From: Cylindrodendrum hubeiense
Taxonomy: Eukaryota; Ascomycota; Sordariomycetes; Hypocreales; Nectriaceae
Assembly (NCBI GenBank): GCA_014621425.1
Contig: JAANBB010000119.1
Coordinates: 32,040 to 96,039 of the forward strand
Direction of reading: 5' to 3'
DNA length: 64,000 nucleotides
Shown: piece after piece, positions 13,557 through 24,841 of the stretch
Numbering within the stretch: the first letter of the stretch is position 1
Layout: each line of letters begins with the position of its first letter
Translations under genes and position numbers: made by a program
The notes under the pieces: generated by a model
The model's database searches: none
Told to the model about the DNA's origin: nothing
Seen by the model: the letters and a program-made list of their open reading frames with translations, nothing else

Positions 13557-14363
13557 ATGTGGACTTCGTTTCGCGGCTCTAGGAGGGCGATGCAACAATT
13601 AACATACTTGCCAAGGCATGTCCCGGTGAGAATTAGCGCGCGGCGAGTTCTCACTCACGGGATAAACTCAGCAACAGCCGGCAAGCTGATATATCCCGAG
13701 GCGCGAAGCAAGGAACACTGGGACCTGGCCACCTTCCTCGCCTATGTCGAACGCACTGGGCTGAATAAGAGATCGACCGTGTATCGAGGTACGCACTACG
13801 AATATACAGTCGCCGAGACTCTGTCGCAATACGGATTCTCCCTCAAGCGCGTCGGGGGCGCATCAGACCGTGGGCTAGACCTGCTGGGCACGTGGAAGCT
13901 GCCGTCCACGAGGCGCGTCATGAGGGTCTTTCTGCAGTGCAAGGCTGGGGCGCGCAGCCCGAGCCCAATGTTCGTAAGGGAGCTCAAGGGAGCGCGTGCC
14001 GAGGCACCGCCGGGATGGCGAGGCGACGCTGACGTGCTGGGCCTGCTGGTAGGCGAAAAGCCGGCGACGCGGGGTGTGCAGGAGGAGCTCCGGGCGCCGT
14101 CGCCGCTGGGGTATGTGTGTTGCTCGAAGGAGGGCGAGTTGAAGCAGTTGCTGTGGAACCAAGCAGCGCAGGACATGGGACTTGAGGGTGTGTCGGTGGC
14201 GGTCAAGTATGCAACGGAGTGTGCTACGGAGGGCGCTATGGAGGGTGCTACGGAGGGTGTAGCGGAGGGCGGTTGGTCGGAGAAGCAGCTTGTGTTGGTG
14301 AAAGGGGTCAGGACATTACCGCTACTGGAGAGGCTGAAAAGCCCCGAAGCCGAAAGGCCGTGA
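13557..14363 (+). CDS. RRG7-like mitochondrial protein (DUF2034, PD-(D/E)XK nuclease fold)
   Basis: Likely homologue of yeast Rrg7 (required for respiratory growth), whose biochemical role is not settled. The single-exon ORF gives 268 residues from the first in-frame ATG at 13557; the frame is open upstream to about 13488 without an ATG. The first 35 residues are Arg-rich and lack acidic residues (MWTSFRGSRRAMQQL...), as expected of a mitochondrial presequence. The core shows a Mrr/RecB-type nuclease signature: E82 in YRGTHYEYTVAE, D108 in SDRGLDLLG, and Q127-x-K129 in VFLQCKA. The C-terminus carries a 12-nt tandem repeat (14211-14270) encoding ATEG-like tetrapeptides, so its length probably varies between strains. 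An intact E...D...QxK set suggests that nuclease chemistry is possible, but that is inference. Confidence 0.8.
   Translation: MWTSFRGSRRAMQQLTYLPRHVPVRISARRVLTHGINSATAGKLIYPEARSKEHWDLATFLAYVERTGLNKRSTVYRGTHYEYTVAETLSQYGFSLKRVGGASDRGLDLLGTWKLPSTRRVMRVFLQCKAGARSPSPMFVRELKGARAEAPPGWRGDADVLGLLVGEKPATRGVQEELRAPSPLGYVCCSKEGELKQLLWNQAAQDMGLEGVSVAVKYATECATEGAMEGATEGVAEGGWSEKQLVLVKGVRTLPLLERLKSPEAERP
14211..14270 (+). repeat. 12-nt coding minisatellite, 5 units
   Basis: Five imperfect 12-base units with the core GCTACGGAGGGT. They lie in frame in the RRG7-like gene and encode ATEC-ATEG-AMEG-ATEG-VAEG. Copy-number change keeps the frame. Confidence 0.85.
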
Positions 14364-15361
14364 TGGACAGGCAGGCCATGGCGATGGTGTAGACGATGAC
14401 CACGACCACGACCACGACCACGTCAACCACGACAACGTCAACCACGGCAACGTCAACCACGGCAACGTCAACCACGACAGCGACAACTTGCAGGGACGCA
14501 CGGCCAATGGCAAGAACGAACCCTCCTCATTTTTATCATCACCGGCGCAAGGCAGGCCTCGATATTCATCCATACTTACCCCGCGTCTGTCTTATCCTCC
14601 AGCGCAATTCTGGACAATTCTAAAATCAAGGCGTCTTACAAGGCAGGGCCCCTAATGCAAAGGAAAGGTATCATTCTGCGGGGGTCTCGACGCTTAGGAT
14701 GCTGGCAGCTTACACAGCAGCTGAATAATCCGGCGACACTATGAGCCCGAGTGAGACGACCACATTTGGCTCTAACGATGTCTAAATTAAACATCTGCAT
14801 GACAAAACCACAATCGGCCTAACCCGCCAGCGTCCCGCCGACATCAGACTCGCAATGGGGAATTGACCAGAGGGACCCCGACAGTTTGTCGCAGACAAGA
14901 CAGCGGCGGGCGGCACCTTAGTCATCACACGCGCGCTTGTCATGTTTCCCTTCCCCCTGCCATGAGCTTAATCGTTCCTCGACCAGCCAGAAGCCGCTGT
15001 CTACGGCAAAGGGCTTAGTGCCCGCGCCGAGAGTACCCTCGCGATCCCATCGCGGGCGCTTGACGCATGCGGCAATGGACTGTTTGCCTTGCAGATCATG
15101 GGTGGGTGGGTTGTGTCGCACCCGAGATTAGCAAGCACCATGCTTGTGCTTGCAAGCAGGGCTATTCGAGGGAGTGTCTGGCCATGATGTTATGGACGCT
15201 AAGCCGGAAGGTTGATGTCGAAAAGGTTATAAGGAGAGGAATGTCGGCCGCATTCAAGGCTCAGGGAGAATCTACAGCAGCAGCAGAGAAACCATTCCAT
15301 CAACACCTTGATCATCTACTCGTCTATCACATCATACAGACATTCGCCCACTGACTTCAAC
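14364..15361. other. Spacer with minisatellite, upstream of the GST gene
   Basis: About 1 kb. It begins with the CCACGA/CGTCAA repeat at 14395-14480 and otherwise shows nothing recognisable; the last few hundred bases must hold the glutathione S-transferase promoter. CAGCAGCAG at about 15275 and several C/T-rich tracts are the only low-complexity features. Confidence 0.5.
14395..14480 (+). repeat. Minisatellite of 6- and 12-nt units
   Basis: Starts as GACCAC/CACGAC hexamers and passes into 12-base units of the type CGTCAACCACGG. It lies 30 bases downstream of the RRG7-like stop codon and is not part of the ORF. Confidence 0.85.
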
Positions 15362-16239
15362 ATGTCTGACACTAAGCCCATCACCGTCTACGTCCACGGT
15401 ACGCCATCAATCTTCCCTGCACGAACAACTCACCTCTAACAAACGTCATAGCCAAGGGGCCCAACCCAAAGAAAGTCATCATCCTCCTCGAGGAACTCGG
15501 TATCCCTTACAAAGCCGTATGTCCCCTCCAGACCATTCAGTCATAGAGCCTCATCATAACCACTCCCCCCCCCGCAGATTCCTATCGCCGACCCCAAGGA
15601 TGAGTCCTACACGAAGATTAACCCCAATGGCCGCCTGCCCACCATCGAGGACCCCAACACTGGCTTAACCCTCTGGGAGTCGGGTGCCATCATCGAATAC
15701 CTCATCGATACTTATGACAAGGAGTACAAGCTCACATTCGCCTCCGCCCCAGAGAAGTGGTACTTGAAGCAGTACCTGCACTTCCAGATGTCTGGCCAGG
15801 TGAGATAGCAGAGTTACAAGCATTGCCATAAAGGAACCTAAGACTAACCTCACACAAAGGGCCCCTACTATGGTCAAGCCGCTTGGTTCCACTTTTTCCA
15901 CCCTGAGGATGTGCCCTCCGCCAAGGAACGCTACAAGGAGCAGGTCATCCGTGTTGTTCAGGTCCTCGACAATATCCTCAAGGACAAGGAGTATCTTGTT
16001 GGCGGCAAGTGGTATGTCATATCCCCCCGCCCCATCTCTTCCGTCCACTTGCTCACACACTCATCTCCAGCACCTACGCTGATCTTTCCTTCGTTTCCTG
16101 GAACACTCTCATCCCCATAATCGGCGACACTTGGGAGAAGTATGAGGTTGAGACGAAGTACCCCAACTTCTTCGCCTGGCACCAGCGCCTGCTGGCTCGC
16201 CCCGCCGTCAAAAAGGGTCTTATCAACATTGAGGAGTAG
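15362..16239 (+). CDS. Glutathione S-transferase, Ure2/GstA-like
   Basis: Conjugates glutathione to electrophiles or reduces peroxides in the cytosol. Five exons: 15362-15398, 15452-15516, 15578-15799, 15860-16011, 16071-16239; introns 53-61 nt, all GT-AG. The protein has 214 residues. The thioredoxin-like N-terminal half contains a KGPNPKKVIILLEELGIPY start helix and the glutathione-binding stretch NPNGRLPTIEDP followed by LWESGAIIEYL, where E-S contacts the gamma-glutamyl group. The helical C-terminal half has the Ure2-type segment LHFQMSGQGPYYGQAAWF and ends in KKGLINIEE. There is no targeting signal. The gene converges on the small gene at 16408-16911, leaving only 168 bases for both 3' ends. 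The exact substrate cannot be read from sequence. Confidence 0.92.
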
Positions 16240-16407
16240 TGAATACAGGGCATGGTGAAATTATGAGGTTATCGTTAGGCGTGATATGGCGTGGGCCGTT
16301 TTGTTACTCTTTCTACCTCCCCCGATAGGTGTAACTTCGATTTAGAAGCGTTGAATTCATATTCTGCCTCATTCTTTCCATCTCGGCTTAATCATCGGTC
16401 ACCTAAC

Positions 16408-16911
16408 CTAGTCGTCCCAAACAGAGCTCTTGGCTTTCTCAGCATCTTCCAGTGCTTTCTTTTCTGCTGCTTTCTCCTGCTCCCGTCGTTTCTTTTCCTG
16501 CTCTCGGACAGACCTCTGATATGCGCGCTGTTCCTCCGTCAGCTTAGGCGCCTTGAGACCCAGGCCAGCGACAATCATGCGCCGCGCCACGGCATCAGTC
16601 TTCTCTGGCCGTCGAGACGAGTCGACGGACACCCTAGAAGTAGAAGCATCTGACCCGGGGGTCCACGATGAACCAACCGGGGAGAGAGGGGTTGGTGGGG
16701 GAGCCGTGGGCTGCCTGGGTGTGGAAGCGGCGTCATCCTTGTCATCTGCCTTGGACTCAGGCTCGGGCTCGGGCTCGGAGTCGGAGAGGTCTTCATCCTC
16801 CCATGAGTCGGCAACGACCTTCTTGGATTTCTTCTTTGTGGGCTTTGCGGTGTTAATTGAGAGTTTCGTGAGGGAGGATGAAACATCATCGTCATGCGGG
16901 GTCGGCGGCAT
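16408..16911 (-). CDS. Small conserved charged fungal protein, function unknown
   Basis: Single-exon ORF of 167 residues starting MPPTPHDDDVSSSLTK. The N-terminal half is acidic and proline-rich, with SWEDEDLSDSEPEPEPE near residue 36. The C-terminal third is a highly charged helix (LTEEQRAYQRSVREQEKK..., K/E/A/Q-rich) ending SSVWDD. That terminal helix with a W-D-D end looks like a conserved feature of a fungal family that I cannot name. No membrane segment or signal peptide. Composition suggests a mostly disordered protein with a terminal coiled coil. The start is the only plausible ATG and lies in a normal upstream context. Confidence 0.7.
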   Translation of the reverse strand: MPPTPHDDDVSSSLTKLSINTAKPTKKKSKKVVADSWEDEDLSDSEPEPEPESKADDKDDAASTPRQPTAPPPTPLSPVGSSWTPGSDASTSRVSVDSSRRPEKTDAVARRMIVAGLGLKAPKLTEEQRAYQRSVREQEKKRREQEKAAEKKALEDAEKAKSSVWDD

Positions 16912-17959
16912 GGTGATGGATGTCCGTGTCGCTTTTCTGATAGTGTGAATGTTTCGGAGGTTGGAAAGTCAAAGTGGATCCCAAACGAATAAGTATTGAA
17001 TTGATGCTAGAAGATGATGAGACGTTGAGAGGATATATCGCGTCAAGAGCTTCCAAACGGGTGGTGGAGGTTGTCGCTGTCCGATTGGTTCTGGCTAATG
17101 ATGCGGAGTTCTTCTTACATGGTGGTGTAGGGTAGTACCCGCGACATGTGGAACTTACAGTGGAAGAGACGCCTGAAGCATGGGTCATGACTCACAACGT
17201 CCTGGTTTAGCTGTGCGCGGGCAGAATGTTCTAGATACTTAATTACGCGAGTAGTGTGGATTGGTAAAATGAGCAAAGACTTAATTACCCTCCAATTTAA
17301 TCGGCTTCTAACGGTATTGTCCTTCCGCTGTTCCGGCAGCCCTGCAATTCTCCAGGCACGAGAGTACGTGTACTCCCAAGGTGGGTACTGACCGAGGTAA
17401 CCTCAACAATGATATTAGAAATATTACCACAGCTCTACAGTATGAGCAAAAACTGGTCAGTTATAAAGACTATAGTTGTAGAGAGAAAGTGTTAGGAAAC
17501 TATTGATAATTACACGTAGCGTCCAACAATGTGCATCTTGTCATGATCTGCCTCGATCGTCGCCAGATGCATCTCCAAGGTGGCACGCAAGCCCCGGTAC
17601 ACGGATATCACAATCTGATAACCAGCGCAAACAATGCCGGGATTGGCCGGCTGCGTTGCCGATATTCTGCCGATGGAAGCTCATGGTGTCCGAAATTTAT
17701 GATGTCGACGGTTTAGTCCGACGTCGCCATAAGACATTATTAAGTCGCCTCCACCACCGGCGATGCGCACAATTGCGTCCAACACCACCCTTCTCGACCG
17801 ACCCCGATAATAGACACTTTCCTCCCCTCCCCTCCGCATATCCCTTCGTTTCTCATCTAATTGCCCGTCTTTATTTCCGAGTTGCCCAGCGCGGGGGGCT
17901 GCCATTACTGCCGTCTCCATCCCGTCCCAACTAGAGCTTCCCGACAGCTCCCGCTGACC
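16912..17959. other. Spacer holding two divergent promoters
   Basis: About 1 kb between the small gene (-) and the Lon gene (+). The 3' part is C/T-rich (17770-17900), a common fungal promoter and start-site feature. The Lon frame is open back to about 17861 but without an ATG. Nothing else recognised. Confidence 0.5.
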
Positions 17960-20900
17960 ATGATCCCTCGTTCACGCCTCTCCGGGCGCCTCATCCTCGA
18001 GCGTTCCGCCGCCCATGCATCCCGAGCCCCTTCCCAAGCCATCGCACGAAGATGGGCCTCGTCCCCATCCTACCGGAATCCTCATATCTGCGGTCGCCGA
18101 CTACCGGCCCTTCAGCCGCGGCTAATCAGCGCGGCCTTTTCTACATCTGCTAGGTTGACCAAGAAGGAGGACAAGGACCAAAGCTTCTTCGACTCAGCGA
18201 TAGAACCCCCAACAGAACCCCTCTCCGACGAGGAGGCCAAGGCGAATCTCGAAAACCAGCGGAAAGAGGCCGAGGACAAGCTCACGGCCGATGCGAAGAA
18301 CAGTGGCTCCGACTCGTCGGCCTCCGCCAAGAACGATGGTGGCAGCCAATCGCCGGATAACAAGGCAGGCAGCGCCGCAGGAGGTGCCGCAGGATCCGGT
18401 TCTGGCAACGATGGCTCTGGAGGTGAGAGTGGTAAGCGTGGACGAAAGTCCGCCGAGAAGGCCCTCCAGAAGCCCGTAGTCCCGGAGGTATACCCCCAGG
18501 TCCTAGCGATCCCCATTGCCCGACGACCACTCTTCCCCGGCTTCTACAAGGCCATCACCATCAAGGACCCCGACGTTGCAACCGCCATTACGGAATCGAT
18601 CAAGCGGGGTCAGCCATACGTCGGCGCCTTCTTGTTCAAGGACGAGAACGAGGACGAAGATGTCATCCGCAACCCGGACGACGTGTATGATGTCGGTGTG
18701 TTTGCTCAAATTACAAGTGCCTTCCCTATCCACGGACAGGAGGGTGCCCTGACCGCTATTCTTTACCCCCACCGCCGTATTCGACTATCCAGCCTGTTGC
18801 CTCCCGGTGGCCCCGATGCCAAGAAGTCCGATGCCAAGACCGATCCGGCCCCTGAACCTATTCCCCAGAAGGCCGTGGAGGAGGAAACCACACAGGAGAA
18901 GAAGGGCGATGTCGTGGCCAGCTTTGAGGAGAGCGCCGTGGAGAAGAAGCCTGATCAGACGACTGAGAAGTACGAGCCTACCTCGTTCCTAAAGAAATAC
19001 CCTGTCAGCTTGGTCAATGTGGAAAACCTCGCCGACGAGCCTTACGACCCCAAGAGCCCCGTTATCAGAGCCGTCACCAATGAGATCGTTAACGTCTTCA
19101 AGGAGGTTGCCACTATGAACAACCTCTTCCGGGACCAGATTTCTACCTTCTCCATGAGCCAGTCCACCGGCAACGTGACTTCAGAGCCCGCTAAGCTTGC
19201 CGACTTCGCCGCAGCTGTGTCATCCGGTGAGCAAAAGGAACTCCAGGAGGTGCTTGGATGCCTCAACGTGGAGGAGAGAATGCAGAAGGCCCTCGTGGTG
19301 CTCAAGAAGGAGCTCATGAACGCCCAGTTGCAATCCAAGATCAGCAAGGATGTGGAAAGCAAGATTAGCAAGAGGCAGCGAGAGTACTGGCTTATGGAGC
19401 AGATGAAGGGTATCCGCCGAGAGTTGGGTCTCGAGTCGGACGGCAAGGACAAGCTCGTTGAGAAGTTCAAGGAGAAGGCAAACAACCTCGCCATGCCGGA
19501 TGCGGTCCGCAAGGTGTTTGATGAGGAGCTTAACAAGCTCGCCCATCTCGAGACGGCCGCTTCAGAGTTCAATGTGACGAGGAACTACTTGGACTGGCTC
19601 ACCCAGATCCCCTGGGGCCGCAGGAGCCCTGAGAACTTTGGTATCCCCAATGCCATCAAGGTCCTTGATCAGGACCACCACGGACTGAAAGACGTCAAGG
19701 ACCGCATCCTCGAGTTCATTGCGGTGGGAAAACTGCGAGGCACCGTCGAGGGCAAGATCCTCTGCTTCGTCGGACCTCCTGGTGTCGGCAAGACCAGTAT
19801 TGGAAAGTCAATTGCCCGCGCTCTCAACCGAGAGTACTACCGATTTAGTGTCGGTGGCTTGACGGATGTGGCTGAGATCAAGGGTCACCGAAGGACCTAC
19901 GTTGGAGCCCTGCCCGGTCGTATTATCCAAGCTCTGAAGAAGTGCCAGACTGAGAACCCCCTCATCCTGATTGACGAGATTGACAAGATTGGCCGCGGAT
20001 ACCAGGGCGACCCCTCGTCCGCCCTCCTTGAGCTGCTCGACCCTGAGCAGAATAACTCTTTCCTAGACCACTATATGGATGTCCCCGTCGATTTGTCAAA
20101 GGTTCTATTTGTTTGCACAGCAAACATGACAGATACCATCCCTCGACCCCTGCTGGACAGAATGGAGCTCATCACCCTTTCCGGCTACGTCTCGGATGAG
20201 AAGATGGCCATCGCCGAGCGATACCTCGCGCCTGCAGCCAAAGAGGCTGCGGGTCTCAAGGATGCCGACGTCAAGCTCAGCGAGGAGGCCATTGAGGAGT
20301 TGATCAAGTCGTACTGCCGAGAATCGGGTGTCCGAAACCTCAAGAAGCAGATCGAGAAGGTCTACCGAAAATCGGCCCTCAAGATCGTCCAGGAGCTGGG
20401 CGAGGATGTCCTCCCTGAAGAGGATGCTCTGACCGACGAGGGTAAGGCTGCCTTGGAGGAGGCGGAGAAGAAGACTGAGGATGCCACCAAAGGCAAGGAG
20501 TCGAACCCAGATGCGTCGGCCGAGTCGAATGAGGTTAAGGCTACGGAAAAGCCCCGCAAGGCGCTTCGGGTCCCTGACTCTGTCCACGTCGTAATTGGCA
20601 AGGACAACCTCACTGACTACGTTGGCCCCCCGGTATTCACATCGGACCGCCTCTACGAGGTGAGCCCACCGGGTGTTTCGATGGGCCTGGCGTGGACCCA
20701 GATGGGTGGCGCCGCCATGTACATCGAGTCCATCCTGCAGGCGCCCCTGCGGCCCTCTACCCGGCCAAGCCTCGAGATCACCGGTAACCTTAAGACGGTG
20801 ATGAAAGAGTCGACGACCATTGCCTACTCCTTTGCCAAGTCCTTCATGGTCAAGCAGTTCCCGGACAACCACTTCTTCAACAAGGCGAAGATGCATCTTC

Positions 20901-21408
20901 ACGTGCCTGATGGTGCCGTTCCTAAGGACGGTCCCTCGGCAGGTATCACAATGACCACCTCCATGCTCTCCCTCGCCCTAGACTCCCCTGTCAACCCGAC
21001 TGTCGCCATGACCGGCGAGATCACCTTGACAGGCAAGGTCCTCCGCATCGGCGGGCTCCGGGAGAAGACTGTCGCCGCTCGACGCGCGGGCTGCAAGACG
21101 GTCATCTTCCCCAAGGACAACATGTCTGACTGGCTGGAGCTGCCCCAGGTATGCTCTCATCCCGCACGGGGGTTATTCCCTCCCCCACACATCCCCTGCG
21201 CTCTCTTTCCTGTCAAGGTACATGACTAACAAATACGCGATAGAACATCAAGGAGGGCATCGAGGGCCACCCTGTGGCCTGGTACTCTGAAGTCTTTGAC
21301 CTTATCTTCCCTAACGTCGACCGCGACCAGGCCAACAAGTGCAAGATCTGCGAGTGGAAGTCTCAGCAGAAGAAGAGCGACACCGAAGCCGCCGAGGAGG
21401 ACGACTAG
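17960..21408 (+). CDS. pim1: Mitochondrial Lon protease homologue
   Basis: ATP-dependent serine protease of the mitochondrial matrix that degrades oxidised and misfolded proteins and binds mtDNA. Exon 1 17960-21148, intron 21149-21243 (GTATGC...GACTAACAAATACGCGATAG), exon 2 21244-21408; 1117 residues. The ATG at 17960 is the first in frame and begins an Arg/Ser/Ala-rich presequence. Then come a low-complexity Ser/Gly linker (about 115-170), the LON substrate-binding domain beginning near PVVPEVYPQVLAIPI and split by an acidic insert, and the AAA+ module with Walker A GPPGVGKTS (K611) and Walker B LILIDEIDKIG (D672-E673). The protease domain has catalytic S993 in PKDGPSAG and K1036 in GGLREK, 43 residues apart as in other Lon proteins. 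An insert of about 60 acidic/Lys residues (LPEEDALTDEG...) lies before the protease domain, usual in fungal Pim1. Confidence 0.97.
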
Positions 21409-22274
21409 ACGCGCATGAGAGGATTTACTACGGCTCGCCCGCGCTTGCGACATGCTTACTGATACCCACCAACTAGGAGGTGGCTGCCGTACGGCCAGTA
21501 AGCATCCAGCTCCGCGGAGAATGAGAGCGAGAGCGAGAGGAACAAACTTGCAGGGCATTTTGGGGGGCGTTTGGGCACCGGGCAAGAAACCTAGATGGAA
21601 ACGATCATAAAGACTCCTACTCTGTTATACCAACAACATGTGGATCCTTGTACTTTTAGAAGCACGCCCAGTAGCAGCATCAGTGGTTATTTGGGGAGGT
21701 GGAGGAGCAGCATCAGATGTGAGTATGTTGATAACACCTCCGTGTATAATTGTACATTTTGGACAAGCGACATCATTACCTACGTACCGGATTGATGTAT
21801 TTGATTGATGCCATAATACCATGGCTGTGAGAATTCCAAGATCCATTGATATGGACCTCATTGGCGTTGGGTATCGGTCGTTTCGGACTAGACTGACACA
21901 CTATTGAGCTGGCGATGACAATGGCGGTATTGAGTTGGTGCTCCAGATAAGAGAAGTGAGCTGGCTCGTGCTATTCTGAGGCTGGTGATCGGGCCGCTAG
22001 CCGGAGATGCAACGACTGTGTACAGTAGGCTGGTCTAGGCAAGGTGATCTAGAGGGCCATGTGGCTATGTCGTGGTCCAATCGATGGGAAGAGAGTGAAG
22101 AGGCAATTTTTTTCTAAAACGTTAAGACCTAACGACTTGAAGCTAATTGCGCCAGGATCCTGGTCCTGGTTCCATGGATAGTTTCGGTCGATCCGGGCTG
22201 CGGGATCGGTGGAGTCGAGGGCGGGACGGGCCTAGTGAGTAGGATTGGGCTGATTAAGACCCTATCCGGGGGGA

Positions 22275-22296
22275 TGTGTGTGTGTGTGTGTGTGTG
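22275..22296 (+). repeat. (TG)11 microsatellite
   Basis: Perfect TG dinucleotide run in intergenic DNA, flanked by GGGGGGA and CCCATTG. Confidence 0.95.
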
Positions 22297-24448
22297 CCCA
22301 TTGAGTCTATTGGATCTATCGCGTACGGGAACTTTCTGGCATCCCATGGTACTTAATCTCTAGGTATTGTTCAAGAGTCAGCCAGAGATGGTGGTCCGAA
22401 GCAAGCGGCTCAATCAAAGCCCCGCTAGGATGTGACAATGGATGGGAAGCGAGAAAACCGACCGACCCAATGGATGGCGAGCCGAGCCCATTAGCATCGT
22501 AACGTGAGCGAGAAGTGGGATGCAGTTCCATTGCTTGCATGGCGAGCTGACAGCCTGTCACGGCACCGGACAGCCTCACTGGACCAGAACAAGCAATTGG
22601 GATGCTGCACTCATGCCTGACCCCACACGTTTCTGTGTCCGGTCTTGGGCATGGGGACAAGATTGACGGATTGGACCCTAGGATTGGGTCGACGGAAGGG
22701 TTCGTGCAAAGTGTCCGGTGTTGTGCGACGCCACGGGCTTCGAATGAGGGAGAATAGAAGGCTACATGTGTGTCCGAAATGATGCAGTGCATTTGAAGTG
22801 AACTTTCCAGATCCAGAGATGTGCTTTTCGTGGCGTATTGAAGTCTTGGGTGCAAAGAACTTTGGGTTGGTTGGATTCGATGCCATGGGTTGGGGCCTAA
22901 AGACTCGAAACGCTCGCCTTTATGGACTCGCATAACGACGGAATAGACCGAACCCTAGCATTTGCACAAACCGCAGAGATACGCTGGAGCGAGAAGAAGA
23001 CTCTAGCACCCCTCTAACTCGGCTCTTAATCCATCGGACCCTGAGACAAACCAGGGTAAGAGCCGAGATGCAAGATGGGATGGGGTGTCCATGACAGTGT
23101 GGACGACCATGTCAACTCACTGACGCAGAGTGCCTAGCCCTTAGCTGCGGTTCCCCGGGCCCTCTGAGACAGTCAAATGCAGAGCAGATGTGCGTGAGAG
23201 AGTATAAACTGCGTCATTGCCTTGGCGTCTATTCCAGGTCGGCGAATATCTAGGGCAGGCGGTCGGTCAGCAGCATGTCGGCTGATGCACATGATGACGA
23301 TGATTAGACCGCAGCGAGCGGCTGGATACGACATGCTCAGCCTGCGGATCTAGTAGGTCAGGAGAACGCTTCATCGTTGTCCATCGGTTTAGGCCGCCTC
23401 ATCATGAGCCATGGTATGGCTGCTGGGCCCGGTCCTAAGCTAGCAAAGAGCCATGCGGCCTGGGGTTGTTGGGTTAGGCGGTGACGGCCGCATGCCAGAT
23501 GCCCAACTCAAGGGCGCTGTCGGTTGCGTGTGCGGTTGGCAGTGCGAAGACGATCAGATCGCCTTGTGGCTCGAGCCCTGGAGGTCAGCAGTCCAGGGCA
23601 GGGTTTGTCGCAAGTACCAGGCCACGCTCAGACAAAAACTACGTACGTGGGTTATGTCCGTGGGCTGGGTGGTAAGGTTGACCAGGACCAGGTCCCTTGC
23701 GACACCGACACAGTGGTTTGTCAGGTCCTCCACTTGTCGAGTTTGGGCAATGCTGGATCTGGACATGCTGGATGGTGGTGATGATGGTGAGTTCGGAATG
23801 ATGCCGTTTCGATCATGACGAAACAGCCGGAGGCGAAACAGCAATAACTGCCCGCAGTGACGCCCTTTGTGCCTTGGGGAGGAACCTTCCTACCTGAGGT
23901 ATCCATGGATGGAGACAAGCAGTGAAGAATCTCAGGCTGTACCTGCCTTGAGTAACTCGAGAATAAGGCAACTCTCGTCTGGATGAAAGCTGTCACCACC
24001 TCCATTGCCGTGTTTTCTTCGCTCCTCCCCATGATTTCCTCCGTCTCTTTGTCTCCTCGGCCTGCTCGCTATTTTCTCTGGCACTGCCTTCCCAGGTCAG
24101 CGTGCGTGTGCCTCTCGACCCTCCCTCCCAGCACTCGGCCGTCTGAGTTGGCGTTTCCTCCTCCTTGATCCCGCCAAGCACCCTGGTCTCCTGAATATCC
24201 GTCCGCGGCCTCAGTGCCCGACCTGCTCCCTGCCTGATGCATCATGGCCCCCCCCCCTGACCCCTTTGGACTCATCCATCTGTGCCGGTACCGTCCAACT
24301 CGCCTTAGCGCGGATGGAATGGGACGAGACCAGGGACTCCAGAGGGGCCAGCTCATCGATGGATCCCCACCAGCCAGCGTCACCGTCTCTCGACGAGTGC
24401 TGCAGGCGCAGGCGACAAACGACAGACGATGGACGACGGGCGACGGGC

Positions 24449-24504
24449 GACAGGGCGACAGGGCGACAGGGCGACAGGGCGACAGGGCGACAGGGCGGCA
24501 GGGC
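24449..24504 (+). repeat. 8-nt minisatellite, GACAGGGC x 7
   Basis: Six perfect GACAGGGC units and a seventh with one change (GGCAGGGC), preceded by related GACGGGC units from about 24433. It lies 340 bases upstream of the orphan ORF at 24842. Confidence 0.9.
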
Positions 24505-24841
24505 TTCTGGACGGCCGTGGATGGATTCGCCTTGAGCCCGAAGCCAGTCAGAGGTACGAGGTAGTATCCCCCGGCCGTCAGTGAGGTTGGGTGGCCACAG
24601 CCCTGCGTGGACGTTGGATAGTGGTGGCTTTGCTGGCCAGTCAGCGAGGTGGGCGACCCTCTGGCCCTGAGGCCCCCTGGCAAAGCACTGGACGTCTGGA
24701 ACCCAGCCTCCGCCGTCCCCGGGGTAGGGCAGGGCGCCCCAGGCTTCGCGGGCTTCTAGGCGTCCAAAAAGCGTCCGCGGACGGGTGTGGCCCGGTTGTT
24801 TCTAGGCTTCTGCTCCAGAAACGGTTCTACGGAGGCTTCTG

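Larger units (their letters stand above)
21409..24841. other. 3.4 kb gene-free spacer
   Basis: No convincing coding signal: ORFs such as 22316-22933 (-) are shadows in GC-balanced DNA with no family features. It contains a (TG)11 microsatellite at 22275-22296 and the GACAGGGC minisatellite at 24449-24504. Part of the 3' end may belong to the orphan ORF that starts near 24842. Confidence 0.5.

Noticed and set aside
17960..18300. 5' intron in the Lon gene between presequence and core
   Set aside because: The frame is continuous and protein-like from the ATG at 17960; no splice is needed.
20105..20902. 265-codon minus-strand frame inside the Lon gene
   Set aside because: Shadow of the Lon coding sequence through codon bias; no independent signal.
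22316..22933. 205-codon minus-strand frame in the spacer after Lon
   Set aside because: No motifs, low-complexity Ser/Pro/His composition and no splice context; judged chance.
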